This document shows positions 18,733 through 27,735 of a stretch of DNA of 64,000 bases, piece by piece. Under the pieces are notes generated by a model. The model saw only the letters and a list, made by a program, of their open reading frames with translations, was not told where the DNA came from and did not search any database. How positions within the stretch are numbered: the first letter of the stretch is position 1; every line of letters begins with the position of its first letter. The stretch spans positions 682,001 to 746,000 of the forward strand of contig CP048469.1 of assembly GCA_025559845.1 (NCBI GenBank), read 5' to 3'. The translations under genes were made by a program, and so were the position numbers. The stretch is from Agrobacterium tumefaciens (GTDB lineage Bacteria; Pseudomonadota; Alphaproteobacteria; Rhizobiales; Rhizobiaceae).

Positions 18733-21381
18733 TCAGCCCTTCAGGATACGCTCGACGATATCGCCGACATCGGCTGACAACCCTTTGGTTTCAGCGATCT
18801 GCGAGAGAGCCGCTTTTGCCTTTTCTCCGCGATTGGCTTCGAGGGAACGCCAGGAGCGCATTGATGTCAGAAGACGTGCGGCAAGCTGTGGGTTGCGTGT
18901 GTCGATGGCGATGATCTGTTCTGCCAGGAAACGATAGGCAGCGCCATCCGGCCGGTGGAAACCGGTGGGATTGCCGAAGGCCAGTGTTCCGACCAGCGAG
19001 CGAACGCGGTTGGGGTTGGACGGGATGAAGTGCTTCGACGCCATCAGTCCTTTGATCCGTTCCAGTGCGCCTTCACCCGGAATTGCGGCCTGCAGCGAGA
19101 ACCACTTGTCCAGAACCAGTGCGTTATCCGCAAAGCGACCTTCGAAGTCTGCAAGAGCCTCGACGGTCTGTGGTCGCTCGGGGAAGCGTTGCGTCAAAAC
19201 GCTCAGGGCATGAGCGAGGTCGGTCATGTTGCCAGCCGTTGCATAGGCCCGGGCTGCACGATCCGGCGTTTCCTCGGCAAAAGCCAGGTAGTTCAAGGCG
19301 CTGTTACGCAGCGACCGGCGACCGGCATTCTCGGCGTCGGGGCTGTAGGCGCCTTCGTTGCCATAGGTTTCAAACAGCCGGGTGAACGTGGCAATACCAG
19401 CCTTGGCAATGGCCGCGATTGTTGCGTTACGCGCCTTGTGAATGGCATCAGGGTCCGTGTCACGACCGAGTTCACGGGCAATGTCCGTTTCACTGGGCAG
19501 CGCAAGCGCCTGCGCCCGGAAGGCGGGTTCGAGGCTCTCGTCACCGGCGACTTCGATCAGCGTGGCGATGAGGTCGGCATCCGCAACAACATCACCACCG
19601 GCATGGATGGCTTTCGTGGCGGCAATCAGCGCCGGCAAGGCCAGCTCTGTCAGAGCCTGGAAGCGGGCAAACATATCCGTTTCGTGCCGGGCAATCTGCA
19701 CGAGATCAGCAGGCCGCTGCACGAAGTCGATGTTCACGGGTGCAGAGAAGCTGCGATTGATTGAAACGACCGGCCGCGATGAGATGCCGGAGAAGGTGAA
19801 AGTCTGGCTACGCTCAGTCAGGTGCAGCACACCGTCACGGTGGTCACCGCCCTCAACGGACTTCGGTTCGGCGATCTGACCATTGTCGAGGATCAGCGCC
19901 AGCGACAGAGGAATATGCCGTGGCTGCTTGACCGGCTGGCCGGGTGTCGGAGAAATAGTCTGCTCCAGCGACAGTTTGAACGTGGAGGTGGCAGAATCGT
20001 AGTCCGTCGATGCGGCAACAAGCGGCGTTCCGGCCTCGGTGTACCACAGTGCAAACTGTGTCAGGTCACGGCCACTGGCATCGGCAAAGCTCTTGACGAA
20101 ATCCTCGACCGTCGCTGCTTCACCATCATGGCGCTCAAAGTATAGGTCCATGCCTTTCTTGAAATCACCTTCACCGAGGATCGTCGCGATCATGCGGGTG
20201 ACTTCAGCACCCTTTTCGTAGACGGTCGTGGTGTAGAAGTTGTTGATTTCACGATAGCTGTCCGGGCGCGGCGGATGAGCCAGCGGACCGGAGTCTTCAG
20301 GGAACTGTTCGGACTTCAGGTGACGCACATCGGCAATGCGCTTGACCGGTCGCGACCGCATGTCGGATGAAAATTCCTGATCGCGATAAACGGTCAGGCC
20401 TTCCTTGAGGCAAAGCTGAAACCAGTCGCGGCAGGTAATGCGGTTGCCGGTCCAGTTATGGAAATATTCGTGCGCGATGATGCGCTCGATATTGGCGTAG
20501 TCCGCGTCGGTTGCGGTTTCGGGGTCTGCCAGCACGAACTTGTCGTTGAAGACATTGAGCCCCTTGTTTTCCATCGCGCCCATGTTGAAATCGGAAACGG
20601 CGACGATCATGAAGATATCGAGGTCGTATTCGCGACCGAAGCGCTCTTCATCCCACTTCATCGAACGCTTCAACGCGTCCATGGCATAGGTTGCGCGCGG
20701 CTCCTTGCCGTGCTCGACATAGATCTTCAGCGCGACATCGCGGCCGGTCATGGTGGTGAAGGTGTCCTCCACAACTCCGAGGTCGCCTGCAACAAGCGCG
20801 AAGAGATAGCTGGGTTTCGGATGCGGATCGAACCAGGCAGCGAAGTGCCGGCCTTCGTCGTAGTTGCCGCCGCCGAGGAAGTTGCCGTTCGACAGCAGCA
20901 GCGGATTGCCTTCCTTCGCCGCGATGATTGTCACGGTGTATGGTGCCAGAACGTCAGGACGATCGGGGAAATAGGTAATCCGGCGGAAGCCTTCGGCTTC
21001 GCACTGGGTGCAATAAACGCCATTGGTGCGGTAAAGCCCCATGAGCTGCGTATTCACCTGCGGATTGATGTAGTTCGTCACGCAAATCTCGAACGGCGTT
21101 TCTTCCGGCAGATCGCGGATCGTCAGGCTTTCCGGCGTTGCGTCATATTGCGAAGCGGGAAGCTCGATCTGGTCCAGGAGGACACTCGACAGCTTCAGTT
21201 CGTCGCCATCCAGGATCAGAGGGGCGGTCTTTTCCGCGCCTTCTCGTCTATGGAAAATCAGACGGGCCTCGACCTTGGTATTCTTGGGGTCGAGTTCGAA
21301 AGTGAGATCCACGCGCTCAAGAACGAAATCGGTAGGGCGGTAATCTGCCAGGTGAACGACCTGGCCCGTATCTGTTCGCAT
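18733..21381 (-). CDS. pepN: Aminopeptidase N (M1 family)
   Basis: This cytoplasmic zinc metallopeptidase removes N-terminal residues from peptides. The 882-residue protein has the substrate-anchoring GAMEN motif (residues 268-272), the zinc site HEYFH (304-308) and the third ligand Glu327 in KEGLTVYRDQEF. The C-terminal helical domain makes up the second half, and the length is that of gammaproteobacterial-type PepN. No signal peptide is present. It is a single-gene unit ending at a strong hairpin. Confidence 0.96.
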   Translation of the reverse strand: MRTDTGQVVHLADYRPTDFVLERVDLTFELDPKNTKVEARLIFHRREGAEKTAPLILDGDELKLSSVLLDQIELPASQYDATPESLTIRDLPEETPFEICVTNYINPQVNTQLMGLYRTNGVYCTQCEAEGFRRITYFPDRPDVLAPYTVTIIAAKEGNPLLLSNGNFLGGGNYDEGRHFAAWFDPHPKPSYLFALVAGDLGVVEDTFTTMTGRDVALKIYVEHGKEPRATYAMDALKRSMKWDEERFGREYDLDIFMIVAVSDFNMGAMENKGLNVFNDKFVLADPETATDADYANIERIIAHEYFHNWTGNRITCRDWFQLCLKEGLTVYRDQEFSSDMRSRPVKRIADVRHLKSEQFPEDSGPLAHPPRPDSYREINNFYTTTVYEKGAEVTRMIATILGEGDFKKGMDLYFERHDGEAATVEDFVKSFADASGRDLTQFALWYTEAGTPLVAASTDYDSATSTFKLSLEQTISPTPGQPVKQPRHIPLSLALILDNGQIAEPKSVEGGDHRDGVLHLTERSQTFTFSGISSRPVVSINRSFSAPVNIDFVQRPADLVQIARHETDMFARFQALTELALPALIAATKAIHAGGDVVADADLIATLIEVAGDESLEPAFRAQALALPSETDIARELGRDTDPDAIHKARNATIAAIAKAGIATFTRLFETYGNEGAYSPDAENAGRRSLRNSALNYLAFAEETPDRAARAYATAGNMTDLAHALSVLTQRFPERPQTVEALADFEGRFADNALVLDKWFSLQAAIPGEGALERIKGLMASKHFIPSNPNRVRSLVGTLAFGNPTGFHRPDGAAYRFLAEQIIAIDTRNPQLAARLLTSMRSWRSLEANRGEKAKAALSQIAETKGLSADVGDIVERILKG

Positions 21382-21816
21382 GACTATTCCTGAATAATTC
21401 TGTCGATCGTCGGCCAGGCATCATGTCGTCACAAAGCCTGAATGTAAAATACGGAAGTACTCGTCACGTTCATGTGAGCGTCGTGGGACATTCTGTCCCC
21501 GGAAAGAGGATCAAACCTGCAGTGTAGTTTGTCCTCCGGCCGCTGGTTTCTGCGGACCATGGCAGCAAATGTTGAACGATTGCTGAAGTTGTTTTGATTT
21601 TTATGAAAATTTTCGAGGTTGGCGTTGGTTGCATTTCAAGGAGTGCCGTCACGCATAAGCAATCAACCGAATTCATGGATGGATAACGATTTTTGATGTG
21701 AAGCGGTCGCACATTTGTTCTAGCTTTGCGGAAATTCAATTCCCCCCCTTGCGTCGTCCTTTTCGTGCGAAAAAATCTTTGATGGCGTTTTGTGCAGACG
21801 ATATGAGTAACTGCCG
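21382..21816 (+). other. Intergenic region, divergent promoters of pepN and the DMT gene
   Basis: This AT-richer stretch of 435 bases separates the divergent pepN and transporter genes. A 89-codon frame on the minus strand (21470-21739) has no family features and no ribosome site. I see no RNA gene or clear operator. Confidence 0.5.
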
Positions 21817-22755
21817 ATGAGCGCCGATGCCTATAGTCCCGTTCGCGGGATTTCCATGAAGCTGATTTCGGTCGGCTTCTTTCTGATGATGCAGACCTGC
21901 ATCAAGGCGTCAGGGCCGGATGTGCCTCCGGGGCAGATAACCTTCTTCCGCTCGGCTTTCGCCATTGTCCCGATCGTCGTCTATCTCGCCTGGCTGCACG
22001 CATTGGCAAGTGCGTTACATACCAACAATCTTGCGGGCCATTTCAAGCGCGGTTTTCTCGGCATCCTGTCCATGGCCTGCGGTTTTTATGGTCTTACATT
22101 GCTGCCCTTGCCGGAGTTCATCGCCATCGGTTACGCATCGCCATTGCTCGCCGTGGTGTTTGCCTCGCTTATCCTGCGGGAAAAGGTCAGAGTCTATCGC
22201 TGGAGCGCCGTCGCTATCGGTATGGTCGGCGTCCTGGTCATTCTGTGGCCGAAAATGACGTTGCTGCGTGAAGGCGGGTTCGCTGCAGGCGAGGGCACGG
22301 CGGCGATTGCCGTTCTTGTCGGTGCCGCGCTGGGTGGCTTGGCAATGATCCAGGTACGGCAACTGGTCGAAACGGAAAAGACGCCAACCATTGTCCTGTA
22401 CTTCTCGCTGACGGCAGCCTTGCTGTCCTTGGTCAGCGTGCCATTCGGTTGGCTGTGGCTCAATCCCCAACAGGCGGCCCTGTTGATTGGCAGCGGCATC
22501 TGTGGTGGCGTGGCGCAGATCTTTTTGACGGAAAGCTACCGGCACGCCGAGGTCTCGATCATCGCGCCTTTCGAATACAGCTCCATCGTCTTCGGAATTG
22601 CCGTGTCCTACGTTCTGTTTGGCGATATTCCGACAACAACGATGCTTATAGGTACGGCGATTGTCATCATGGCCGGTATTTTCATCATCCTGCGCGAGCA
22701 CCAGCTTGGTCTCGCCAGAAAAGCGGCGCGCAAAGCCTCGACGCCTCAGGGATGA
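21817..22755 (+). CDS. EamA/DMT-family transporter
   Basis: The 312-residue product is a ten-helix drug/metabolite transporter with two EamA repeats. The first covers roughly residues 12-148 (ending GMVGVLVILWP) and the second roughly 165-292 (ending in LIGTAIVIMAGIF). Such proteins export amino acids, nucleobases or other small molecules across the inner membrane; the substrate cannot be read from the sequence. The C-terminal tail is Lys/Arg-rich and cytoplasmic. Confidence 0.88.
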   Translation: MSADAYSPVRGISMKLISVGFFLMMQTCIKASGPDVPPGQITFFRSAFAIVPIVVYLAWLHALASALHTNNLAGHFKRGFLGILSMACGFYGLTLLPLPEFIAIGYASPLLAVVFASLILREKVRVYRWSAVAIGMVGVLVILWPKMTLLREGGFAAGEGTAAIAVLVGAALGGLAMIQVRQLVETEKTPTIVLYFSLTAALLSLVSVPFGWLWLNPQQAALLIGSGICGGVAQIFLTESYRHAEVSIIAPFEYSSIVFGIAVSYVLFGDIPTTTMLIGTAIVIMAGIFIILREHQLGLARKAARKASTPQG

Positions 22756-22798
22756 ATTTCCTTTTGAGGTTGCCGTCAGCCTGTAGTGTGTCTTGAAA

Positions 22799-22829
22799 TG
22801 CAAAAGGCGCCTTTCCGGAGAAAGACGCC
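22799..22829 (-). terminator. Terminator of the 63-residue gene
   Basis: GGCGTCTTTC pairs with GAAAGGCGCC (one mismatch) around a four-base loop; on the minus strand it is followed by TTTTGCATTT. It lies about 50 bases past the stop of the small gene at 22878. Confidence 0.75.
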
Positions 22830-22877
22830 ACAGCGCAGTTCTTCATTTCGCATCGGCAGATTGCCGATCACACAATC

Positions 22878-23069
22878 TTAGCGTTCGCGAAAATCCGCAA
22901 AAACAGCAGAAGGACGCGTAACGCGAACCTGCTGCGCAGCAGCGCGAGCCGTCATCTGTTCATTGGCGGCAGCGCCAAAACGATGATAGCCATTACTCGA
23001 ACGGGGGCTGAGGCCCGCCAGACGAAGCGTTTCAAAGCCGGAATGCACCGGACGGAAGCGAGTGGTCAT
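22878..23069 (-). CDS. Small hypothetical protein, 63 residues
   Basis: The product is short, basic (many Arg) and without a membrane segment or signal peptide. I do not recognise a family. Support for a real gene is the AAGGAACCAAGG region just upstream of the ATG and a proper intrinsic terminator about 50 bases after the stop. It stands alone on the minus strand between the DMT transporter and the glycosylase-like gene. Confidence 0.55.
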   Translation of the reverse strand: MTTRFRPVHSGFETLRLAGLSPRSSNGYHRFGAAANEQMTARAAAQQVRVTRPSAVFADFRER

Positions 23070-23221
23070 TGCCTTGGTTCCTTAAACCTTTTCCTCCCAA
23101 GACATGGCGGGATATATCGCAGCGCAGCATGGATTCGGCAAGCAAGGCAAATGCGCCGCTGTTATGCGCAAAATGCATGGCTTTTTTCACAAATCATTTA
23201 CATTGAGCAGAAAGAAGGCAT

Positions 23222-24112
23222 TTACGATTGCGTGATACGCGCCCTGAATGCCAATAAATCCTGCCAAGACAATGACTTGGAGGCGGGGGCGTTCAAAAGT
23301 TCCTGCGGATGCAGGCTCGCAAGGGCGGGCAAAACAAGGTGCCCGGCGGCGATATCCCGCCACTGTCCGCGCATGGTATGAATGGTTCCGCTGCCGCCAA
23401 AGAAGAAACGTGCGGTAAAGTTGCCAAGAAGCAACAGGTGTTTTGGCTCGTAAAGCGCGATTTGACGCTCGATGAACGGGCGGCAAATGTCCATTTCCGC
23501 CTGAGTCGGCTGGCGATTGCCCGGGGGGCGCCAGGGGACGACATTGCCGAGCACGATACCGCTGCGCTCGAGCCCGATTGCCGCCAGCATGCGCTCAAGC
23601 AGCAACCCGGTTTTGCCGGCAAATGGAATGCCTTCACGATCATCGTCGGCGTCGGGCATGGAGCCGATCACCATAATGCCGGAGGCAGGGCTACCTTCTG
23701 CGAAGACGGTGCTGCGCGCGCTGTTCTTCAGGTTGCAGCCGTTGAAGGCTTCCACAGCGGTCTTGAGTTCTTCGATGGAGCGGGCGCTTTCGGCCGCAAA
23801 GCGCGCAGCCGCCACGACCTGCTCGTCCGGAACGGCGACATTCTGTTGAATGGCGGGAGCGGGCGGCGCAGCTCTGCCCGAAGCGGTTGCCGGCCGTCGC
23901 GACGGTTCGGCCGAACCCGCCGGTCGATCATTGCCCTGACGGTCGCCCTGGGGAGCTTCCTGCCTCGCCGTTGATCGTGCCGGGCGGCTTGTCGCAAATT
24001 CCGCGAAACGGTCAATCGACTGGTCTTCGAGAAGCCAATCCACGCCCGCATCTGCATGGAAATGCAGAAGCGCGGCAAGTTCTGCCGGGGAGAGGTCGTG
24101 GGCCGAAATCAT
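23222..24112 (-). CDS. Divergent family-4-like uracil-DNA glycosylase
   Basis: The C-terminal 170 residues match the uracil-DNA glycosylase superfamily: GIPFAGKTG (about 161-169), LGNVVPWRPPGNRQPT (188-203) and the motif-B region SLHPQELL with His268. Family 4 enzymes excise uracil and carry a [4Fe-4S] cluster on four cysteines. Only two cysteines exist here (Cys126 and Cys210), and the usual GEAPG of motif A reads GSMPD. A Pro/Arg-rich linker (about residues 40-90) separates an unknown N-terminal helix region. It may be a cluster-free glycosylase or a protein with altered chemistry. Confidence 0.82.
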   Translation of the reverse strand: MISAHDLSPAELAALLHFHADAGVDWLLEDQSIDRFAEFATSRPARSTARQEAPQGDRQGNDRPAGSAEPSRRPATASGRAAPPAPAIQQNVAVPDEQVVAAARFAAESARSIEELKTAVEAFNGCNLKNSARSTVFAEGSPASGIMVIGSMPDADDDREGIPFAGKTGLLLERMLAAIGLERSGIVLGNVVPWRPPGNRQPTQAEMDICRPFIERQIALYEPKHLLLLGNFTARFFFGGSGTIHTMRGQWRDIAAGHLVLPALASLHPQELLNAPASKSLSWQDLLAFRARITQS

Positions 24113-24155
24113 GAGGGAAAACTATCCCAAGTCCCGGCCCGGCGAAACCCGTAAA

Positions 24156-25448
24156 TCACGCTGTCCAGCGTTCAATGTCTCCGCTTTCGCCGATCATAGC
24201 GAGACCGTGGGCGATGGACAGCATTTCGCCGCCGCTTTCGATCTTGTCCGTACCGAAACGACGGGTGAAAAGCTCGCGGACGGCCGGCACGAACGACGTG
24301 CCGCCAGTCAGGAACACCTTGTCGATGGCGTCAGGCGCGGTGTTGGTCTTGACCAGAACCTCGTCCAGCGCTTCCTCGATCTTGCCGAGGTCCTCGGAGA
24401 TCCAGCTGTTGAAATCGCTCCGCTTGACGGTCTTGCGTCCAGCTTTGCCGAGCGGGGCAAAGTTGAACTCTGCCTCTTCCTGTGACGACAGCGCCATCTT
24501 GGTTGCGGAGATGGCCTGATAAAGCGGATAGCCCTCATCGTGCTCGACCAGATCGATGAACATCTCCAGCTTTTCCGGCTCTAACGCTGAACGGACCAGC
24601 GATTTCAGATCGGAAAACTCCTTCGAGGTCTTGAAGATCGACAACTGGTTCCAGCGGCCGAAATTGACGTAGTAACCCGAGGGAACGTCGAGAACCTTGT
24701 CGAAGCTTTTGAACTTGCTGCCTTTGCCAATTTCCGGCGAGACGAGGTTGTCGATCATGCGGAAATCGAAATGGTCACCGGCAATGCCGACACCCGAGTG
24801 GCCGATTGGCGTTGCCGAAAGTTTTCCGCCATGGGTTTCGAAGCGGATCAGCGAATAGTCGGTGGTGCCGCCGCCGAAGTCGGCCACCAGAACATTGGCG
24901 TCCTTCTTCAGGCTCTGCGCAAAGTAATAGGCGGCTGCGACAGGCTCATAGACATAATGAATTTCCGGGAAACCGGCGCGTGTCAGCGCTTCATTGTAGC
25001 GGGTCAGTGCCAGTTCTTCATTCGGGTTCATACCTGCGAAGCGTACCGGACGCCCGGCGACGACTGTGGAAACGTCGTTGTGCCATTCGTCTCCGGCATA
25101 GGTCTTCAGCTTGCGCAGGAACACCTCCATCAAGTCTTCGAAGCTCTGGCGCTTTGCGAAGATCAATGTGCCCTGAAACAACGAGGATGCCGCGAAGGTT
25201 TTGATCGACTGCAGGAAACGACAATCGCCGGGATTGTCGATGAACTGGCGGATAGCGGCATGGCCTGCTTCCACATGCAAGGCAGCGGCGCCAAGGGCGT
25301 TATCCTTCATGAAGGAGAGAGCGGTGCGCATGCTGTCTGCCGTTCCCGCACTGCTGGTGAAGCGCATGGAGTGGCTGGTGGTGCCAGAATCGGAAATTGC
25401 CATGACCGTGTTGGTCGTGCCGAAATCGAGGCCGAGTGCCCTTGCCAT
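24156..25448 (-). CDS. Hsp70-family protein, YegD-like
   Basis: The 430-residue product is an actin-like ATPase of the Hsp70 superfamily with the phosphate-1 motif LGLDFGTTNTVMA (residues 5-17), phosphate-2 motif VADFGGGTTDYSL (near 190) and the adenosine motif FLTGGTSFVPAVREL near the C terminus. It lacks the substrate-binding domain and lid of DnaK, as YegD proteins do. The client and function are unknown. AAGGAT lies eight bases before the ATG. Confidence 0.88.
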   Translation of the reverse strand: MARALGLDFGTTNTVMAISDSGTTSHSMRFTSSAGTADSMRTALSFMKDNALGAAALHVEAGHAAIRQFIDNPGDCRFLQSIKTFAASSLFQGTLIFAKRQSFEDLMEVFLRKLKTYAGDEWHNDVSTVVAGRPVRFAGMNPNEELALTRYNEALTRAGFPEIHYVYEPVAAAYYFAQSLKKDANVLVADFGGGTTDYSLIRFETHGGKLSATPIGHSGVGIAGDHFDFRMIDNLVSPEIGKGSKFKSFDKVLDVPSGYYVNFGRWNQLSIFKTSKEFSDLKSLVRSALEPEKLEMFIDLVEHDEGYPLYQAISATKMALSSQEEAEFNFAPLGKAGRKTVKRSDFNSWISEDLGKIEEALDEVLVKTNTAPDAIDKVFLTGGTSFVPAVRELFTRRFGTDKIESGGEMLSIAHGLAMIGESGDIERWTA

Positions 25449-25519
25449 AGCGGATATCCTTATGTGTCAACAAGAGATGCGCCGGAAGCCAAAGAGCATC
25501 CGGACAGATAAAGGGACGC

Positions 25520-25551
25520 AAAAAAGCGCCCGCCTGTTTTGAAGAGGGCGC
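25520..25551 (-). terminator. LysR gene terminator
   Basis: On the minus strand GCGCCC pairs with GGGCGC around a 14-base loop and is followed by TTTTTT, about 40 bases past the stop of the LysR gene. Confidence 0.7.
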
Positions 25552-25590
25552 GTGATCGCACAGGCAATTGTGAATAGCAAGCGCGTGGCG

Positions 25591-26484
25591 TCAGTTTTTT
25601 GACGGGGGCATCCGCATCGCCTCGGCTCTTGCCGCAATCCAGGCCGCAAAGGTTGCCATGGCCTTCGTGACGCTGCGCGACTTCAGACGGGTCAGCCAGT
25701 AACACCCCTTGGAAACATAGACCGGGAAGGGTTGCACCAGATCGCCGGATGAAAGCTGGCGCTGGAACATCAGTGGCGGGGCAAGTGCGATGCCGATACC
25801 TTGCATGGCTGCCTCGACCATCGGCACGGAGGAATCGAAGACGATACCTTTGATCCGTGGCGCCGCCACGCCTGCCGCTTCGAACCAGCCCGGCCACTCG
25901 TCCATGCGGTAGGAGCGCAAGAGCGTGTGCTGGGCAATGTCCTGTGGGCCTTCAAGCTGTTCGGCAATGGTGGGAATGCACAGCGCCGAGAGTGGGGCCG
26001 AAAAAAGCTCGTCCGCCTCCGTGTCATGCCAGGCGCCATTGCCGAAACGAATGGCAAAATCCAGCCCCTCTGCAGCGATGTCGACACGGTTGTTGTTGGT
26101 CGAGAGGCGAACATCGATGAAGGGATAAAGCTCGTTAAACTCCTGCAGGCGCGGCAAAAGCCAGCCGACGGCGAAAGTTCCAACGGCGCCGACGGTCAGG
26201 ACCTCCTGAAGGTGACCATCCTCGAAGCGCTGCAGCATGTCGGCCATACGATCGAATGAATCACGCAGGGTTGGCAGCAGCGCCAAGCCTTCGTCGGTAA
26301 TCATCAAGCCACGGGGAAGACGACGGAAAAGCGTTACACCGAGGCGTTCCTCCAGCAATTTCACCTGATGGCTGATCGCAGTCTGGGTCACGCACAGTTC
26401 TATCGCAGCGCGGGTGAAGCTCAGGTGGCGTGCAGCAGCCTCAAAAGCGCGAAGAGCGTTCAGCGGCAGGTGGGGGCGGACCAT
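25591..26484 (-). CDS. LysR-family regulator, AmpR/GcvA-like
   Basis: This 297-residue regulator has an N-terminal helix-turn-helix (LSFTRAAIELCVTQTAISHQ, about residues 20-39) and a substrate-binding domain of the GcvA/AmpR type (VGWLLPRLQEF, DFAIRFGNG). It is divergent from a class D beta-lactamase gene with 150 bases between them, the arrangement in which AmpR-like proteins control beta-lactamase in response to cell-wall fragments. Whether it senses muropeptides here is inference. GGAGAT precedes the start. Confidence 0.9.
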   Translation of the reverse strand: MVRPHLPLNALRAFEAAARHLSFTRAAIELCVTQTAISHQVKLLEERLGVTLFRRLPRGLMITDEGLALLPTLRDSFDRMADMLQRFEDGHLQEVLTVGAVGTFAVGWLLPRLQEFNELYPFIDVRLSTNNNRVDIAAEGLDFAIRFGNGAWHDTEADELFSAPLSALCIPTIAEQLEGPQDIAQHTLLRSYRMDEWPGWFEAAGVAAPRIKGIVFDSSVPMVEAAMQGIGIALAPPLMFQRQLSSGDLVQPFPVYVSKGCYWLTRLKSRSVTKAMATFAAWIAARAEAMRMPPSKN

Positions 26485-26513
26485 GCGGCCATCTCCATTT
26501 AACGGACTATGGC

Positions 26514-26532
26514 ATTTAAGCCCAAGTTTAAT
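26514..26532. promoter_or_regulatory. Possible LysR operator
   Basis: An imperfect palindrome with ATT.AA and TT.AAT ends lies 30 bases upstream of the LysR start and about 100 bases upstream of the beta-lactamase start. Location and AT-rich arms fit a LysR binding site; the exact limits are uncertain. Confidence 0.35.
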
Positions 26533-26634
26533 TCATGTCTTACGGCAGATATCATCATTTGTCGCTTGCCTGCAAACGAGCCTAAATCGGTACGACCAGA
26601 CATAGAGCGCTCGCCAATCCAAGGAGAATGAAAC

Positions 26635-27447
26635 ATGATGACAAGACGATTTACCGCTGCATTTTTTGTGGCGATATCAATCTCTTGCCTGCCATCTCGT
26701 AACGTGCTTGCCGCAGAGCCGGTGCATTGCACGGTTGTTCTTGATGCTGAAAGTGGCGCTGTGCTCCATCGAAACGGCGAATGTGAAAAAGCATTTGCAC
26801 CGCAATCCACATTCAAGTTTCCTTTGGCTATCATGGGATATGACGCAGGTATCCTGAAAGATGCGACAACCCCGCGCTGGAACTACAAGAGCACGTGGAA
26901 CCGGCCGAAGCGTGAGCAGAAATCGGTCGACCCGACGATCTGGGAAAAAGACTCGATTGTCTGGTATTCACAGGAAATCACCAGAAAGCTGGGGCAGAAA
27001 AAGTTTGCCGATTATGTGCGCGATTTCGGATACGGCAATGCTGATGTGAAGGGTATTCCGGGCCAAACGGACGGCTTGACGGAATCCTGGCTGATGTCTT
27101 CCCTGAAAATTTCCGGTGACCAGCAGGCTGATTTCGTACGCCGTTTCATCAATGGAAAATTGCCGGTCTCGAAAGCCGCGTTTGACAAGACGCGGGCGGT
27201 CATTCCGCAATTTGCCGCAGACGATGGTTGGCAGGTACATGGCAAGACCGGTTCCGGTCGCATGCGCAACAAGGCTGGCAAGCCGGATGGTGATGCCTGG
27301 CTTGGCTGGTTCGTCGGCTGGGCAGATAAAGGAGAGCGGCGTGTTGTGTTCGCACGGCTTAACATCGCCGATTGGAGCCGCGAAGAACCAATCAGCTTCG
27401 TGACGCGCGATTCGTTGATTGCCGATCTGCCGGCGCTGGTGAAATAA
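26635..27447 (+). CDS. Class D (OXA-type) beta-lactamase
   Basis: The 270-residue secreted enzyme hydrolyses beta-lactams through an acyl-enzyme. It has a signal peptide (cleavage near AAEP, residue 27), the active-site motif STFK with Ser58 and Lys61, the SxV motif Ser107-Ile-Val109, YGN at 133-135, a Trp at 152 in WLMSSLKIS and KTG at 204-206. These are all the class D landmarks in order, and the length is normal. The start is ATG 26635 (or the next codon), preceded by AAGGAGA. It is divergent from an AmpR-like regulator. The substrate range cannot be read from the sequence. Confidence 0.93.
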   Translation: MMTRRFTAAFFVAISISCLPSRNVLAAEPVHCTVVLDAESGAVLHRNGECEKAFAPQSTFKFPLAIMGYDAGILKDATTPRWNYKSTWNRPKREQKSVDPTIWEKDSIVWYSQEITRKLGQKKFADYVRDFGYGNADVKGIPGQTDGLTESWLMSSLKISGDQQADFVRRFINGKLPVSKAAFDKTRAVIPQFAADDGWQVHGKTGSGRMRNKAGKPDGDAWLGWFVGWADKGERRVVFARLNIADWSREEPISFVTRDSLIADLPALVK

Positions 27448-27448
27448 A

Positions 27449-27664
27449 TCAGCGTACGAGGCGACGTACCAAAAAGATCAGCACCAGGCCGACGATGGCA
27501 ACCATTGCTCCGCGCCAGATCCACGGGCTCTGGTCGATCATGAAGCTGGAGGCCGGGTAGGGGAAATATCCGCTGCCCTGTCCCATCCAGACGAGGCCGA
27601 TAAGCGTAAGCAATACGCCAAGGACACCGAGGGAAATTCGAAGCAAGCGCATCATAGACCCCAT
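27449..27664 (-). CDS. Small two-helix membrane protein
   Basis: The product is about 71 residues with two membrane helices (LRISLGVLGVLLTLIGLVWM and MVAIVGLVLIFLVRRL) separated by a short loop with YFPYPASSFM and SPWIWRG. I start it at the ATG at 27664, eight bases after GGGAGG; other in-frame ATGs lie at 27670, 27655 and 27652. Such short proteins are common and conserved in rhizobia but have no known function. It meets the beta-lactamase gene tail to tail with one base between. Confidence 0.7.
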   Translation of the reverse strand: MGSMMRLLRISLGVLGVLLTLIGLVWMGQGSGYFPYPASSFMIDQSPWIWRGAMVAIVGLVLIFLVRRLVR

Positions 27665-27735
27665 AAGCATAACCTCCCCGCACCATAATGCAGGGAGGTC
27701 GCCGATGTCATGCGAAATTGACACATATGGATTTG

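Noticed and set aside
21470..21739. 89-codon minus-strand frame in the pepN-DMT gap
   Set aside because: AT-rich composition, no ribosome site and no recognisable feature.
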